Program-made: the position numbers and the translations under genes
In this document: piece by piece, positions 47,561 to 55,132 of the stretch
How the letters are laid out: the number at the start of each line of letters is the position of its first letter
Numbering within the stretch: position 1 is the stretch's first letter
Notes under the pieces: generated by a model
What the model saw: only the letters and a program-made list of their open reading frames with translations
Database searches by the model: none
What the model was told of the DNA's origin: nothing
NCBI GenBank assembly: GCA_024235915.1
Contig: JACKLO010000019.1
Coordinates: 62,001 to 126,000, forward strand
DNA from: Burkholderiaceae bacterium
Lineage (GTDB): Bacteria; Pseudomonadota; Gammaproteobacteria; Burkholderiales; Burkholderiaceae_C
Length of the DNA stretch: 64,000 nt
Direction of reading: 5' to 3'

Positions 47561-48721
47561 TCAGCCGGCGGCCCGCTGCACGCAGCGCCTGAACCGTTCG
47601 TCCACCCGGCGGGCGAACCACTCGGTGGTCAGGCGGCGGGTGATCTTCGGGCTCTGCAGCACGATGCGTGGCAGCACGGCGCGCGGCTGCGGCTGGCCGC
47701 TGCGCTGCTCGGCCAGCGCGAAGACCTTGATCGCGAGGTCACTGCGGTCGAAGTCCTCGCTGCGGCTGCGTTCCAGGTCACGCCGGATGCTCCGCGCACT
47801 CAGGCCCAGCGCGTCGCCCAGGCTGCGTGCCGCCGCTTCGGTCTGGCCCGGCTGCGAGGGGTCGGGCAGGAAGAGGTCGCCGTCCAGGTCGAGCTTGCGC
47901 CCGCTGGCCACCGACAAGGCCTGCTGGAAGGCGGCGTTGCGGCTGGCCCAGCGCCCGGCGTTGAAGTCGGCGAAGCGGTAGAGCAGGGTGCCGCCGTAGG
48001 CCGCGGCCGGGTAGTCCAGCAGGTGGGCGGTGCCGAAGTAGAGGCCACCACGGCGCGTGAACACCTCGTGGCGCACCGTGGCCGCAGCCGGGAACGGGTA
48101 GGGCCGCTGCTGCACGTGGGCTTCGGCGAAATCGATGCTCACCTGCATGGGCCCGCCGGTGCGCACCGGGTTGAAGCCGGCAAACAGGCGCTGGCCCAGG
48201 GGCACCTGACCGATGAAGGCCTCGTAGATGGCGCTGAGCTCGCGCTCGGTCTTCGCGGCGGCCAGGCGGTCGGCATAACTTCGGCCGTCGGGCGAGCCCA
48301 GTTGCAGTGCCAGCGTGACGGCGATCTCCGGCACGCCCAGCCGACCGGCCCGGCGCACGATCTCCTCGCGCGCGATGCGGCCCAGGTTCGGCACCGGCGG
48401 GTCGGCGTTGAAGGTGGACTCCTGCTCCGTCACCGCCAGCACGGCACAGACGTTCTCGGTGCTGGGCGCCAGCTTCAGGCCGGCGAACACCAGCTGCAGG
48501 TCCACCGCCCAGGCGCTGCGCTGGGGCAGGCGCGCGGGCAGCAGGGCCTCGATGTCGGCCTGGATGGCCTCGGCGCTGCGCTGCGGGGCGGCCGGCCCCT
48601 CGACAGCGCACCCCGCGACGCCGAGCAGCGCGCCCAGCAACGGGCCGGCCAGGGCCAGCCGGGCCGGCCCCGGACGGGGTCTCAGCTGTTCTCCTCCCGC
48701 CACAGCGTGTATTTCAGCCAT
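47561..48721 (-). CDS. DUF1615 lipoprotein
   Basis: A protein of up to 386 residues with a lipobox (LLGVAGC) and the DUF1615 domain: 'ENVCAVLAVTEQESTFNADPPVPNLGRIAREEI', 'FNPVRTGGPMQVSIDFAEAH' and 'LYFGTAHLLDYPAAAYGGTLLYRFADFNAGRWASRNAAFQQAL'. The domain recalls lytic-transglycosylase-like proteins but is uncharacterised. The start is uncertain. ATG 48721 overlaps the YeeE gene by 40 bp and gives a 12-residue acidic extension before the signal peptide. A CTG at 48685 has GGAGG at ideal distance, overlaps the YeeE stop (CTGA) and gives a textbook lipoprotein signal. It is the last gene of the leftward sulfur block. Confidence 0.83.
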   Translation of the reverse strand: MAEIHAVAGGEQLRPRPGPARLALAGPLLGALLGVAGCAVEGPAAPQRSAEAIQADIEALLPARLPQRSAWAVDLQLVFAGLKLAPSTENVCAVLAVTEQESTFNADPPVPNLGRIAREEIVRRAGRLGVPEIAVTLALQLGSPDGRSYADRLAAAKTERELSAIYEAFIGQVPLGQRLFAGFNPVRTGGPMQVSIDFAEAHVQQRPYPFPAAATVRHEVFTRRGGLYFGTAHLLDYPAAAYGGTLLYRFADFNAGRWASRNAAFQQALSVASGRKLDLDGDLFLPDPSQPGQTEAAARSLGDALGLSARSIRRDLERSRSEDFDRSDLAIKVFALAEQRSGQPQPRAVLPRIVLQSPKITRRLTTEWFARRVDERFRRCVQRAAG

Positions 48722-49800
48722 GCGACGGATCCTGCCACGATGCCGGCCACGGCAATGAAACTGCCGATGGCCAGCGTGGAGATGCCGCTGAGGCCCTGGC
48801 CGACGGTGCAGCCCAGGGCGGTGACGCCGCCGAAACCCATCAGGACCGCACCCACCAGCTGCTGACGCAGGTCGGTGAAGTTGGCAAAGCCTTCCCAGCG
48901 GAACTTGCCTGTGAGCAGCGCCACCGCCGCTGAGCCTGCGACGACACCGATCAGCGTGGCGATGCCGAAGCTCAGGTGCAGCGCGCTGTCGGTCCACAGC
49001 AGCAGCAGTTCCAGGCTCCAGGCCGTGGGGCCGACGAAGCTCATCGACTCGAGTGCCCGGGTGTTGGTGGCGAAGAAGACCTGCTCCATCGTTTCCGGGT
49101 GCTCGCCGTAGCCCAGGTGGCCGCTGACGTACCAGCCGGCGACGACGATGGCGCCGATGGCCACGCCGCCCAGCGCCTGCGCCGTGTTGCTGCGGAAGCG
49201 CGCGTCCTTCAGCGCAAAGACCGCCAGCGCGCCGGCCAGCACCACGGCCACTGTCCACAGCGCCGTGCCGGGGGCCATGCCGGTGGCGCGCGCCAGTGCT
49301 GTGCCCAGGCCCTGGTCGGCCCAGCCGGCTTCACCCAGGTTGATGGCCACCGGGTCAAGGAAGCTCGCGCGCCACTGGCCGAAGAGGCCGCGCATCGTCA
49401 TGTAGGCCGCGATGCCCATGAACACCAGCACCACCAGTGACCGCAGGCTGCCGCCACCCAGCCGCACCAGGTTCTTGTTGGCACAGCCGCCGGCCATCGT
49501 CATGCCGACGCCAAAGGTCAGCCCGCCGATGAGCAGCGACAGCCAGGCCAGCACCGGCCGCTGCGTGACCGCCTTGGACAGGTCCACCAGCCCACTGGCG
49601 CCGAGTGCGGTGGTGCCGACGATGGCCACCGCAATGGCGAGCAGCCACATGCGCATGCGGCCCCAGTGGGACATGTTGACGATGTCGGAGATCGCCCCCA
49701 TGGTGCAGAAGTTGGTGCGGTTGGCCACGGCGCCGAAGGCCACGCCCAGGGCCAGGCCGCTGCCGATGACGAGGTTGGACAGGTCGGTGGGTTCGCTCAT
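48682..49800 (-). CDS. YeeE/YedE-family thiosulfate/sulfur transporter
   Basis: A 372-residue inner-membrane protein with about nine or ten helices. The conserved Cys motifs of the family are present: 'NFCTMGAISD' (Cys32), 'MTMAGGCANKNL' and 'ALGCTVGQGLSG'. YeeE-type proteins pass thiosulfate across the membrane by relay through these Cys; SoxT and PmpA/B are relatives. It is a single fused protein with both halves, not the split type. Downstream of TusA and DsrE2 in the same block, it probably feeds reduced sulfur to these carriers. Confidence 0.92.
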   Translation of the reverse strand: MSEPTDLSNLVIGSGLALGVAFGAVANRTNFCTMGAISDIVNMSHWGRMRMWLLAIAVAIVGTTALGASGLVDLSKAVTQRPVLAWLSLLIGGLTFGVGMTMAGGCANKNLVRLGGGSLRSLVVLVFMGIAAYMTMRGLFGQWRASFLDPVAINLGEAGWADQGLGTALARATGMAPGTALWTVAVVLAGALAVFALKDARFRSNTAQALGGVAIGAIVVAGWYVSGHLGYGEHPETMEQVFFATNTRALESMSFVGPTAWSLELLLLWTDSALHLSFGIATLIGVVAGSAAVALLTGKFRWEGFANFTDLRQQLVGAVLMGFGGVTALGCTVGQGLSGISTLAIGSFIAVAGIVAGSVAWLKYTLWREENS

Positions 49801-49839
49801 GGAGACGGTCTCCGTCGGTGGCGTGTCGCGGTGGAGTGT

Positions 49840-50709
49840 TCAGGGGCTGCCGGCCAATCGCTGCATGGTGGCGTGGATGGCCTCCGGGGCCTGCATGATC
49901 CGCATGAACTGGCCCATGCCGAGTGCGGGCCAGGCCAGTGCGATGCGGTAGCGGGCGTAGAAGGCACGCACCTCGCCACCGACGATGAAGATCTCGTACG
50001 GCAGCGCAGCCTCGTGGTCGGCGCCGATGGTACCGGCCCACCAGGCCTCGCCCTGTTCCGGGTCGTTCAGCGCCACACCGAACACGGCCAGCTGCCGGTC
50101 CGGCAGCACCACCTCGTAGACCTTGGTCGTCTGCCCCAGGCCCTTGCCCAGGTTGGCCTGCACCGCGCGCAGCGCGTCTTCGAAACTGGGGTGGCGCTGC
50201 AGCACGTTCTTGCCGGAGTCGATGCGCTCCATGCCGAACATGTAGCGGTACTCCGGCAGGTCGGCCTCGGGCACGTCGCCGCCGAACGGCGTGCCGGTGC
50301 CCAGCGCGCGCGCCAGCCGCTGCGCCGCGTCACGCAAAGCCGGCTGCGCCGCGCCGAAGCCCTGCTGCAGGTAGGCCCGGTACCAGTAGTCCGGGTTCAT
50401 GTAGGAGACGCTGCCGTCGGCGCGCACGCCCACGCGGATGCCGGCACCGGCGATCGCCGGGCCACCGGCAGCGCCAATGGCGCGCAGCAGCGCCGCGTCG
50501 GTGACGATCAGCGAACCATGCCCCGCCAGCCGCGCCGGCAGGTGTCGGCCGACCACCGTGAAACCTTCGGCCTGCAACCGCTGGGCCAGCGGCGCCAGCT
50601 GCTCGGCCACGGGGGCGGGCGGACGCCGTTCGCCGGAGATGTACGGGCTGACCGCAAGGGCCAGCGCGGTATGCAGCAGCATGGCCAAGCCGGCCAGGAG
50701 TCGCTTCAC
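49840..50709 (-). CDS. Exported protein of the sulfur block, unknown
   Basis: A 289-residue protein with a signal peptide (about 1-19, ALALAV). The mature part has 'EGFTVVGRHLPARLAGHGSLIVTDAALLRAIGAAGG', 'GVRADGSVSYMNPDYWYRAYLQQGFG' and 'TTKVYEVVLPDRQLAVFGVALNDPEQGEAWWAGTIGADHEAALPYEIFIVGGEVRAFYARYRIALAWPALGMG'. The first stretch is reminiscent of DUF302-type domains. No Cys is present in the mature protein, so it is not a thiol carrier. Its position between dsrE2 and the YeeE transporter suggests a periplasmic role in sulfur handling, by context only. Confidence 0.82.
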   Translation of the reverse strand: MKRLLAGLAMLLHTALALAVSPYISGERRPPAPVAEQLAPLAQRLQAEGFTVVGRHLPARLAGHGSLIVTDAALLRAIGAAGGPAIAGAGIRVGVRADGSVSYMNPDYWYRAYLQQGFGAAQPALRDAAQRLARALGTGTPFGGDVPEADLPEYRYMFGMERIDSGKNVLQRHPSFEDALRAVQANLGKGLGQTTKVYEVVLPDRQLAVFGVALNDPEQGEAWWAGTIGADHEAALPYEIFIVGGEVRAFYARYRIALAWPALGMGQFMRIMQAPEAIHATMQRLAGSP

Positions 50710-50782
50710 GGGGTGTCTCCTCGGGTGGCTGCGGCACCTCTGCGGGTGCTCGCTGCGCGTGCGGTCAGGTCAGCGGCACAAG

Positions 50783-50799
50783 GGCCATCCGGGATGGCC
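50783..50799. terminator. Palindrome after dsrE2
   Basis: GGCCATCC and GGATGGCC arms around one base, flanked by AAG and TTT, lie 11 bp past the dsrE2 stop. The loop is too small as drawn, so the real hairpin must open inner pairs. It may also be a diverged type-B hairpin of the REP-like family. Confidence 0.45.
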
Positions 50800-50809
50800 T
50801 TTCACACGC

Positions 50810-51280
50810 TCAGATGAACAGGCAGACGTCGGTCTCGCCGGCGAACTTCATGAAGGTGGCGGCACCGCCGTACTCGATGCCGTCGATGAACATGTCCCGG
50901 GTGAAGTCGAACAGGTCCACCGTCATCTGGCAGGCGATGAACTTGACGTCGGCTTCGACGCACAGGTCGCGCAGTTCCTGCAGCGAGGCCACGCCCTTCT
51001 TCTTGATCTTGGCCTTCATCATCGAGGTGGCCATCGCCTCCATGCCGGGCAGCACCGACACGACCACCGGCATCGGCACTGGCATCGGCATCGCCGGGTT
51101 GGCCAGCGGGCTGATGGCGATGCCGTCGAGGTCCTTGCGCAGCAGTTGCAGCCCGTAGAAGGTGAAGAAGATCTGCACGTCCCAGCCGAGCGCGGCGGCC
51201 GTGGAGGCGAGGATCAGCGGGGGGTACGCCATGTCCAGCGTGCCCTTGGTGGCGATGATCGCCATCTTCTTGGTCGGCAT
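50810..51280 (-). CDS. DsrE2-type sulfurtransferase (DsrE/DsrF/DrsH-like)
   Basis: A 156-residue protein with the DsrE fold: 'MAIIATKGTLDMAYPPLILASTAAALGWDVQIFFTFYGLQLLRKDL' at the N-terminus and 'VKFIACQMTVDLFDFTRDMFIDGIEYGGAATFM' with the conserved sulfur-carrying Cys. A Met/Pro repeat (PAMPMPVPMPVVV) in the middle is typical of DsrE2. DsrE2 proteins are often membrane-associated and exchange sulfane sulfur with TusA. The gene follows tusA after 193 bp that hold a two-hairpin element. Confidence 0.93.
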   Translation of the reverse strand: MPTKKMAIIATKGTLDMAYPPLILASTAAALGWDVQIFFTFYGLQLLRKDLDGIAISPLANPAMPMPVPMPVVVSVLPGMEAMATSMMKAKIKKKGVASLQELRDLCVEADVKFIACQMTVDLFDFTRDMFIDGIEYGGAATFMKFAGETDVCLFI

Positions 51281-51402
51281 GGGGGTGGTCTCCGAGGTTG
51301 TCAGTCAGTCGTTGTCGAGGTGTGCCGACGCCCAGCGGCCAGCGGCCTGTCAACGCCCGCCTACGCCCGGATTTGCGTGGCCGGGCGCTTCGTCTACTCG
51401 CA

Positions 51403-51465
51403 CGATCCGCCCCGTATGGCGGATCGCTTCGTCAGGCGAGAGAAGGTCCGCAGGGACCTTCTCTC
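51403..51465. repeat. Two-hairpin REP-like element downstream of tusA
   Basis: Hairpin A at 51438-51465 has a 12-bp perfect stem with a GCAG loop; hairpin B at 51403-51426 has a 9-bp perfect stem with a 6-nt loop. The minus-strand linker is GCCTGACGAAG. Order, linker and loop match the modules at 848-1035, while the stem bases differ with compensating changes. Hairpin A begins 8 nt after the tusA stop. Confidence 0.8.
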
Positions 51466-51473
51466 GTCCTGCC

Positions 51474-51701
51474 TCAGCCCTTCTTGATGAAGAAGACGTA
51501 CTTGCCGCCTTCTTCCTTCTGCTCCAGCAGCGGGTTGCCGGTCTGCTCGGCAAAGGCGGCCATGTCGCACACCGAACCGGGGTCGGTGGCGATCACGCGC
51601 AGCACCTGGCCCGGGGTCATGTCGGCGAGCGATTTCTTGGTCTTCACGATCGGCAGCGGGCAGGCGAGGCCGGACGCGTCGAATTCCTTGTCGTGGTTCA
51701 T
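51474..51701 (-). CDS. tusA: TusA sulfur carrier
   Basis: A 75-residue cytosolic sulfur carrier. The hallmark CPLP motif is in 'FDASGLACPLPIVKTKKSL' (Cys14). The rest fits the family: 'MTPGQVLRVIATDPGSVCDMAAFAEQTGNPLLEQKEEGGKYVFFIKKG', with a second Cys at SVCD. TusA passes persulfide sulfur to or from DsrE-type proteins. ATG 51701 is used because longer versions add unrelated residues. It lies downstream of the FadL-type porin gene (143 bp gap) and upstream of dsrE2. Confidence 0.95.
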   Translation of the reverse strand: MNHDKEFDASGLACPLPIVKTKKSLADMTPGQVLRVIATDPGSVCDMAAFAEQTGNPLLEQKEEGGKYVFFIKKG

Positions 51702-51843
51702 GCAGGGTTCTCCATGGTTCAAAGGGCAGCCCGCCGCAGCGAGGGTGCCCCCACAAGCGGTATTGGCGGGCCTGGCCGGGGCGGCGTCCATCACCGCGAT
51801 GGCGTGCGCCCCATCACCCATCAGGATGATGGGGTTGTCCCGG

Positions 51844-53199
51844 TCAGAAGCGGTGGCTGTACATCAACTGTACGTTTGTCTGGCCGTGGCTGATGGTCAC
51901 GCCCTGGCCATTGGTCACCGTCACCTTCGGCGCCATCGTCAGCGACGCGTTGATCTCGCCGGCGCCGGACAGCTTGTAGCCCAGGCCCAGCGTGTAGTGG
52001 TCCTCCACGGTGGCCGGGAACAGCGGGTTCACGGTGGCGTCGGGGATCGGGTTGCTGGCCAGGTTGACGCCGGCACGCACCGTCAGTGCCGGGGTGGCGG
52101 CCCAGGCGACACCGAGGTTGGTGACCGTCTGGTCCTTCCAGTTCTGCGGCAGGGCAAAGCTCACCGAGCCGTCGAAGGGCGCGGCCGTGCTGTCGAAGCG
52201 CATGCGGAAGTCCTTCATCACGCTTTTCCAGCCGATGCGCTTGATGTCGGCGGCCAGCAGCACGGCCGGCGTGGCCTGCCATGCGGCACCCACGGCCAGC
52301 ATCGACGGCCACTGGAAGTCCACCACCGTGATGCGGCCTGGGATCGTCCCCATGCCCTGGATGCTCAGGCCGGCGCCATCGCTGCCGGTCTTCATGTCGC
52401 CGAGGCTGGATTCCAACTGGTAGGACGCGCCGACCGTGAACGTCGGGCTGGTACGCCAGACCATGCCCAGCTTCGCGGCCCAGCCGGTGGACTTGGCCTT
52501 GCCGGTGAAGTCGCTGCCGTCGCTGAAGTCGATGCGCGCCCAGGTGCCGGCCGGCAGCGTGGGCAGCGTGCCACCCAGGCCGGCGATCAGGTTGCCGCTG
52601 CCGCCGGTGACCAAAGCGCCCAGATCGCTGGCCGGGGCGGCCATGCGCAGGTCCAGGCCCGCCCACATGAAGTCCAGCGTTGCGCCGACGGCGAACTCGG
52701 GTGTCACGTTCCAGGCCAGCGGCAGCAGCACACGGCCGACCCCGAGTTCCGACCGCACCGGCTCGCCGGAGCCTGCGGCCAGGAAGGTGTTGGCGCCGTA
52801 CTCGGTGCCCATGCCGCCCTGCGCGAACACGCCCAGGCCGTAGGTCAGGTCGCCGTTGCGGCGCACGTAGCCGAAGGCCGGCATGACGTAGGACGTGCCT
52901 CCGGATTTCGCCGCGAAGGGCCCGGCGCTGCTGTTGACGTCCGGACCCAGCAGGCCCAGCGCCACGTCCAGCCGTGCCCCGGGCCCGCCCAAGGCCAGCG
53001 TGGCCGGGTTCTGCGCCATGGCCGCCGTGCCGTGATCGATGGCCTGCGATGCGCCGCCCATGCCGGTGGAAATGGGGCCGTAGCCCTCCATGTTCATGCC
53101 GTTGGTGGCGGCCGCTGGCAGGGCTGCCAGCAGGCCCGCAGCGAGCGCGCTGAGGGTGAGGCCGCTGGGCAGGCCGGGCCGGGTGGGGAACGTCCGCAT
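51844..53199 (-). CDS. FadL/OmpP1-family outer-membrane transport protein
   Basis: A 451-residue outer-membrane beta-barrel with a signal peptide (about 1-31, PAAA). The FadL-type N-terminal hatch is 'ATNGMNMEGYGPISTGMGGASQAIDHGTAAMAQNPATLA', with the NPA motif. Alternating aromatic strands follow, ending in a C-terminal Phe (MYSHRF) as BAM substrates do. FadL proteins pass hydrophobic molecules; in a sulfur block the cargo could be a poorly soluble sulfur species, but hydrocarbons or fatty acids are equally possible. It sits between the AhpD-Rieske gene and tusA in the same direction. Confidence 0.92.
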   Translation of the reverse strand: MRTFPTRPGLPSGLTLSALAAGLLAALPAAATNGMNMEGYGPISTGMGGASQAIDHGTAAMAQNPATLALGGPGARLDVALGLLGPDVNSSAGPFAAKSGGTSYVMPAFGYVRRNGDLTYGLGVFAQGGMGTEYGANTFLAAGSGEPVRSELGVGRVLLPLAWNVTPEFAVGATLDFMWAGLDLRMAAPASDLGALVTGGSGNLIAGLGGTLPTLPAGTWARIDFSDGSDFTGKAKSTGWAAKLGMVWRTSPTFTVGASYQLESSLGDMKTGSDGAGLSIQGMGTIPGRITVVDFQWPSMLAVGAAWQATPAVLLAADIKRIGWKSVMKDFRMRFDSTAAPFDGSVSFALPQNWKDQTVTNLGVAWAATPALTVRAGVNLASNPIPDATVNPLFPATVEDHYTLGLGYKLSGAGEINASLTMAPKVTVTNGQGVTISHGQTNVQLMYSHRF

Positions 53200-53267
53200 C
53201 GTTGTCTCCTTGTGGGTGTCGGGTTTGAGCGGGAAGCGGAAAAGTCTGAGAAGCACGGTTGGTGGCC

Positions 53268-53894
53268 TCACCAGCGGGCGAGCAGGCGGCCCTTGACCAC
53301 CTTGGTGTCCCACTGCTTGAGCGGGCAGTCGCCTTTGGCCGTGCAGTCGCCACTGCGGATGTCGAACTGCCACTGGTGCTTGGGGCAGGTCAGCGTGTCG
53401 CCCTGCAGCGCCAGGTCGGGGATGTTGGTCACCTGGTGCGGACAGCGGCTGTCGTAGACGCGCCAGCCGTCGGCCCGGCGGTGCACGAAGAGGCCGCGGC
53501 CATCGCACGCCACGCGGGTGGTCTGGCCGACCTTGAAGCCCTTGGTGGCCATCACGTCGTGCCAGCTGCCCTCGGCGCCCATGGCGGCGGGCTGGAACTC
53601 CGGCAGGTCCATCGCCAGGATGATGTCCACCGCCCAGACGATCTTCGCCAGCCCCAGGGTCGGGAAAGCCATCAGCAGCGCGTCCAGCACTTCCGCCGGC
53701 GTGGCGCCTTCGCGCAGCGCGCGGCCCAGGTACTGGCGGAAGCCGCGCTCGGTCTGCGCGTGCACCTTGGTGATCACGGAGATCAGGTTGCGCGTCTTCG
53801 GATCCAGCTTCGTGCCGCAGGCCTTCAGGAAGGCAAAGTAGTGGCCCACGGCATCGGGCCGGGCCTTGACGAGGTAGGCGAGCGCGTCACTCAT
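53268..53894 (-). CDS. AhpD/CMD-like domain fused to a Rieske [2Fe-2S] domain
   Basis: A 208-residue fusion. Residues about 1-105 form a carboxymuconolactone-decarboxylase/AhpD-like helical domain ('LDPKTRNLISVITKVHAQTERGFRQYLGRALREGATPAEVLDALLMAFPTLG') that lacks the CxxC redox pair of AhpD. Residues about 120-208 form a Rieske domain with both cluster motifs, Cys-x-His in 'SRCPHQVTN' and Cys-x2-His in 'LTCPKHQWQFD', so a [2Fe-2S] centre is expected. There is no signal peptide, so it is cytosolic. It is translated in a block with a universal stress protein and a FadL porin. An electron-transfer role is inferred. Confidence 0.88.
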   Translation of the reverse strand: MSDALAYLVKARPDAVGHYFAFLKACGTKLDPKTRNLISVITKVHAQTERGFRQYLGRALREGATPAEVLDALLMAFPTLGLAKIVWAVDIILAMDLPEFQPAAMGAEGSWHDVMATKGFKVGQTTRVACDGRGLFVHRRADGWRVYDSRCPHQVTNIPDLALQGDTLTCPKHQWQFDIRSGDCTAKGDCPLKQWDTKVVKGRLLARW

Positions 53895-53910
53895 CGGATT
53901 CCTCTTGGCT

Positions 53911-54747
53911 TCAGGGTGCGTCCGTGGCCGGGGGCACGACGAGCACCGGGTGCTCGGCCAGGCCCACCACCTTCTGTGCCGTGCCGCCGATCCACGCACG
54001 GCCCAGGAAGTCGCCGCCGTGGCGGCCGACGACCACCAGGTCGGCACCCAGGCTGCGGGCGGTGTCGACGATCTCGCGGTGCGGCGCACCGTCGCGCAGC
54101 AGCACGTCCACGGCCAGTCCGCCGGCACGCCAGGCGCGCGCCTGCACCTCCAGGCCAGCGCGCAGCGATTCCGGGCCCACGCTCAGCAACGTCAGCGGCA
54201 GGCCGCAGCGGCGCGCGATGCCCGCGGCCGTGCGCAGCGGGCCGTCGTCGGGTTCACCCGGCGCCAGCGCCACCAGCACACGCTGCTGCCACATGCGGGC
54301 CGCCCGTGGGCACACGAGCACGGGGCAGGGCGCGTGCGCCAGCACCTTGCTGACCATGTCGCCGATCAGCACGTTGGCCAGCAGGCCCGGGCGGCCGCGG
54401 CGGCGGATCACCAGCAGTTCGCTGCCCAGCGCCCGTGCCTGGTCGACGATCTCGCGCCACAGCTGCAGACCGTGGCGCACCTGCAGGTCCAGCGTGATGC
54501 CGCCGGCCGCCGCCTCGCCGATGAAGGCCTGCCGGCGCCCGGCCGCGGCACTGTCGGCGCGCGCCGCGGCCTGCGGCGTGGTGGCCTCGTATTCGGGGTT
54601 GGAGATCACCGGCATCACAACTGGCAGCGGCAGGCCGCAGTGGCGCGCCAGCGCCAGTCCCAGGGCCTCGGCACCGTGGTCGTGCTCGGAATGTTCCGTG
54701 GCCAGCAGCAGCCGCTCGAAGGGCGCACGCACGGTGTCAACCGACAT
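53911..54747 (-). CDS. Tandem universal stress protein (two Usp domains)
   Basis: A 278-residue cytosolic protein with two Usp domains. Domain 1 (about 10-145) has 'RLLLATEHSEHDHGAEALGLALA' and 'ALGSELLVIRRRGRPGLLANVLIGDMVSKVLAHAPCPVLV'. Domain 2 (about 152-275) has 'RVLVALAPGEPDDGPLRTA' and 'LGADLVVVGRHGGDFLGRAWIGGTAQKVVGLAEHPVLVV'. The second has the ATP-binding G-x2-G-x9-G pattern in part. The start overlaps the end of the small membrane-protein gene by 11 bp. Tandem Usp proteins often accompany anaerobic or sulfur-stress genes. Confidence 0.92.
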   Translation of the reverse strand: MSVDTVRAPFERLLLATEHSEHDHGAEALGLALARHCGLPLPVVMPVISNPEYEATTPQAAARADSAAAGRRQAFIGEAAAGGITLDLQVRHGLQLWREIVDQARALGSELLVIRRRGRPGLLANVLIGDMVSKVLAHAPCPVLVCPRAARMWQQRVLVALAPGEPDDGPLRTAAGIARRCGLPLTLLSVGPESLRAGLEVQARAWRAGGLAVDVLLRDGAPHREIVDTARSLGADLVVVGRHGGDFLGRAWIGGTAQKVVGLAEHPVLVVPPATDAP

Positions 54748-55132
54748 GGATCACCCCCGAGGCCGAGAGCCCCAGCACGGCGGCCTGCGCCAGGCAGAGG
54801 CCGGCATAGAGGCGGTCACCTCGGGCGCGGTAGACCCAGCCAGCACCCAGCACGCATGGGAGCGAGCAAAGCGCCAGCAAGGCGACACCCAGTTCGCCGA
54901 CCACGTCGCCATGGTCCAGCTGACGCAGCCAGGCCCAGCCGGTGGGGGCACTGGTCTGGGCCAGGAATTCCCCCACCGGCAGGCGCCAGAGCACGCCCAG
55001 GCGGGCCAGCGGCAACAGCGGCGACAGCAGGCCGCTGGCGTAGAGCACGAAGCCCAGTGCCATCAGCGCCAGGCTGGCGCGCGCGCCCCATTCCAGCCAG
55101 CGCGCATAGCGGAGCTGGGCGTCGTCGGTCAC
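54737..55132 (-). CDS. Small four-helix membrane protein next to TauE
   Basis: A 131-residue inner-membrane protein with about four helices (ASLALMALGFVLYASGLL, a middle segment around 'LGVALLALCSLPCVLGAGWVY', and 'LYAGLCLAQAAVLGLSASG'). A 'WLEWGARASLALM' start and a 'GDVVGELGVALLAL' segment recall DUF1634-type proteins that accompany TauE/SafE permeases, but I cannot confirm the family. Its ATGA start overlaps the stop of the downstream TauE fragment, so it belongs to the same message. Function unknown. Confidence 0.78.
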   Translation of the reverse strand: MTDDAQLRYARWLEWGARASLALMALGFVLYASGLLSPLLPLARLGVLWRLPVGEFLAQTSAPTGWAWLRQLDHGDVVGELGVALLALCSLPCVLGAGWVYRARGDRLYAGLCLAQAAVLGLSASGVIHVG

